A DNA stretch of 64,000 nt from an uncultured delta proteobacterium (GTDB lineage Bacteria; Myxococcota_A; Polyangia; Polyangiales; Polyangiaceae), in contig CAITIQ010000173.1 in the NCBI GenBank assembly GCA_903892415.1, positions 1 through 64,000 on the forward strand, given 5' to 3'. Of the stretch, positions 63,021 through 64,000 are shown one piece after another; within the stretch, counting starts at the first letter, position 1, and the number at the start of each line of letters is the position of its first letter. Below the pieces are notes generated by a model that was not told the DNA's origin, did not search any database, and worked only from the letters and a program-made list of their open reading frames with translations. Made by a program: the position numbers and the translations under genes.

Positions 63021-63285
63021 GAACTTGAGCGCGATCGTTGCGGCACTTCTCTTGGGCGCTGGCGGGCTCGCCACGAGCGCCTGTGGAGACAGCGGTGGAT
63101 CGGGTGGTGAAGGCGGCAACGGTGGCATGGCTGGCTGCGGCGGCGGTGGTGCCGGCTGTGGCGGCGGCGGAGCAGGTTGTGGTGGCGGCGGCGCAGGCTG
63201 CGGTGGCGGTGGCGCAGGTTGTGGCGGCGGCGGCGCCGGCTGCGCTGGCGGCGGCGGTGCTGGCGGCAACGGCGGCGCTAACTGA
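63013..63285 (+). CDS. Poly-(CGGGGAG) lipoprotein, candidate RiPP precursor
   Basis: A 90-residue product; GGAGG lies 8-9 bases before the ATG. Residues 1-23 form a signal peptide with lipobox TSAC (Cys24). After a Gly/Ser linker, cysteines occur at 42, 49, 56, 63, 70 and 77, each followed by GGGGAG except the last (AGGGGAGG), so the core is a seven-residue repeat. There is no other fold-forming sequence. The DUF692/MNIO gene starts 11 bp later. MNIO enzymes oxidise cysteines of small exported precursor proteins, so this is the likely substrate. Known precursors differ in sequence, and no homologue was searched. Confidence 0.85.
   Translation: MDKNLSAIVAALLLGAGGLATSACGDSGGSGGEGGNGGMAGCGGGGAGCGGGGAGCGGGGAGCGGGGAGCGGGGAGCAGGGGAGGNGGAN
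63136..63240 (+). repeat. Five 21-bp tandem units encoding CGGGGAG
   Basis: Units at 63136, 63157, 63178, 63199 and 63220, each one Cys-heptad. Codons vary between units (TGC/TGT, GGC/GGT, GCC/GCA), while the peptide is identical, which points to selection on the protein rather than recent DNA slippage. A further Cys codon starts at 63241. Confidence 0.9.
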
Positions 63286-63295
63286 GAACAGGACG

Positions 63296-64000
63296 ATGAG
63301 AACCCCTCGAGGAGTCGGAATCAGCCTTCGTCGGCAGCACTACGAGGATGCCCTCGCGTCAGCGAATGGTCCCGACTTTCTCGAGGTCCAACCCGAAAAC
63401 TTCATGGCCTACGGTGGCCTCACGCGCCGTACCTTTCACGCGCTCGCCGAGCGCTATTGCATTGTTCCGCATGGCGTCGCGCTCTCGCTTGGTGGGCCAG
63501 CTCCGCTATCAGCGGACTACCTGCGCAGCCTGCGCGAGCTGTTTCCCGTTCCACCGGCGTGGCTCAGTGAACACGTTGCGTACGCGGCAGACGAGCAGGA
63601 GGCCTTCCACGATCTGCTGCCGTTGCCCTTCTCCTATGCAGCCATGGACCACGTGGCTGGGCGCGCGCGACAAGTGCGCCAGACCTTGGAGCTTCCCATC
63701 TTGCTCGAGAACATCAGCTACTACGCGACCATGCCCGGCAGCCAACTGTCGGAGGGCGCCTTCCTTCGCGGGGTGCTGGAAGCGGCCGACGCCGGCCTGC
63801 TGCTCGACGTCAACAATGTCTATGTAAACGCCATCAACCAAGGCGTCGATCCGAGCGCCGCGCTCTTCGCGTTGCCGCTCGAGCGCACCGCGCAGATTCA
63901 CCTCGCCGGGCATCGTCGCCACGGCAACCTCTTGCTCGACGACCACGGCTCTGCCGTCCCCGACGCGGTGTGGTCGCTCTTCGAGCAGGCGCTGCAACAC
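63296..64000 (+). CDS. DUF692 (MNIO) multinuclear iron oxidase, partial
   Basis: Open to the right edge; 235 codons seen of an expected 270-300. Start at 63296 with AGGA upstream. Sequence follows the DUF692 pattern (MbnB/TglH/BufB type): GVGISLRRQHYEDAL, PHGVALSLGG (His59), SEHVAY (His93), ILLENISYY (Glu138), LLLDVNNVYVNAINQG (Asp171, Asn173) and IHLAGH (His202, His206), which are the iron ligands of the family. These enzymes use two or three iron ions and oxygen to modify cysteine, for example to oxazolone-thioamide or thiooxazole. It follows the poly-Cys gene by 10 bp, so that protein is the probable substrate. The rest, including any partner protein, lies beyond the window. Confidence 0.92.
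   Translation, partial: MRTPRGVGISLRRQHYEDALASANGPDFLEVQPENFMAYGGLTRRTFHALAERYCIVPHGVALSLGGPAPLSADYLRSLRELFPVPPAWLSEHVAYAADEQEAFHDLLPLPFSYAAMDHVAGRARQVRQTLELPILLENISYYATMPGSQLSEGAFLRGVLEAADAGLLLDVNNVYVNAINQGVDPSAALFALPLERTAQIHLAGHRRHGNLLLDDHGSAVPDAVWSLFEQALQH

Noticed and set aside
63136..63240. CRISPR-like array from the 21-bp units
   Set aside because: The units are contiguous, in frame and without spacers; they encode a peptide repeat.

Overview
This is high-GC chromosomal DNA, most likely from a myxobacterium (Myxococcota, Polyangiales-like). The evidence is a MYXO-CTERM tail on a DUF2330-like surface protein (1449-3269), three eukaryote-like Ser/Thr kinases, two DUF1592/DUF1552 gene pairs, and many lipoproteins whose lipobox cysteine is followed by a long Gly/Ala/Ser-rich linker. 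I found no tRNA, rRNA, CRISPR array, phage module or complete insertion sequence. Coding density is high. The only stretch over 300 bases without a gene is the divergent promoter region 5143-5457.

Layout. 1-145: the 3' end of a group II intron (domains V and VI), lying downstream of a thiolase gene. 146-5142: thiolase, MYXO-CTERM protein, and a lipoprotein with an apparent papain-like triad, all on minus. 5458-8497: DUF1592 lipoprotein plus Tat-exported DUF1552 protein, closed by a strong terminator. 8588-11808: minus operon of HEAT-repeat protein, xseB and a CinA-like domain. 11926-14336: a radical SAM protein resembling archaeal tetraether synthase, then a small membrane protein. 14349-18418: lipoprotein and large kinase/TPR sensor. 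18592-24063: RadC-like protein, then a tight plus-strand run of PP2C-cNMP fusion, envelope protein, RluA-type pseudouridine synthase and DsbA-like oxidoreductase. 24085-32219: secreted penicillin acylase-like protein and TetR, Cys-rich lipoprotein, membrane protein, and a TetR/SDR divergent pair with a clear operator. 32229-42811: envelope and lipoproteins including an expansin, a second kinase, a decayed Cys-rich gene, an abnormal convergent overlap, and a beta-lactamase-fold lipoprotein. 42897-45957: the second DUF1592/DUF1552 pair, with a frameshift. 46047-61015: mostly small envelope lipoproteins, a lipobox-bearing TonB-like protein, dienelactone hydrolase, methyltransferase, a third kinase beside a propeller lipoprotein, an M61-like peptidase and a serine beta-lactamase-like lipoprotein.

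61064-64000 is the most unusual locus. A LysR regulator diverges from three tightly packed genes: a cytochrome c-like lipoprotein, a 90-residue lipoprotein consisting mostly of a seven-residue Cys-Gly repeat, and a DUF692 (MNIO, multinuclear iron oxidase) enzyme running off the right edge. MNIO enzymes modify cysteines in ribosomally made peptides, so this looks like a RiPP locus whose product would be a membrane-anchored modified poly-cysteine ribbon.

Functionally the window is weighted toward the cell envelope: roughly twenty predicted lipoproteins, several secreted hydrolases, and phosphorylation-based signalling. Starts were moved inward from the longest reading frame wherever a signal peptide, Shine-Dalgarno sequence or domain boundary supported it. 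Assignments rest on reading motifs by eye; no database search was run.
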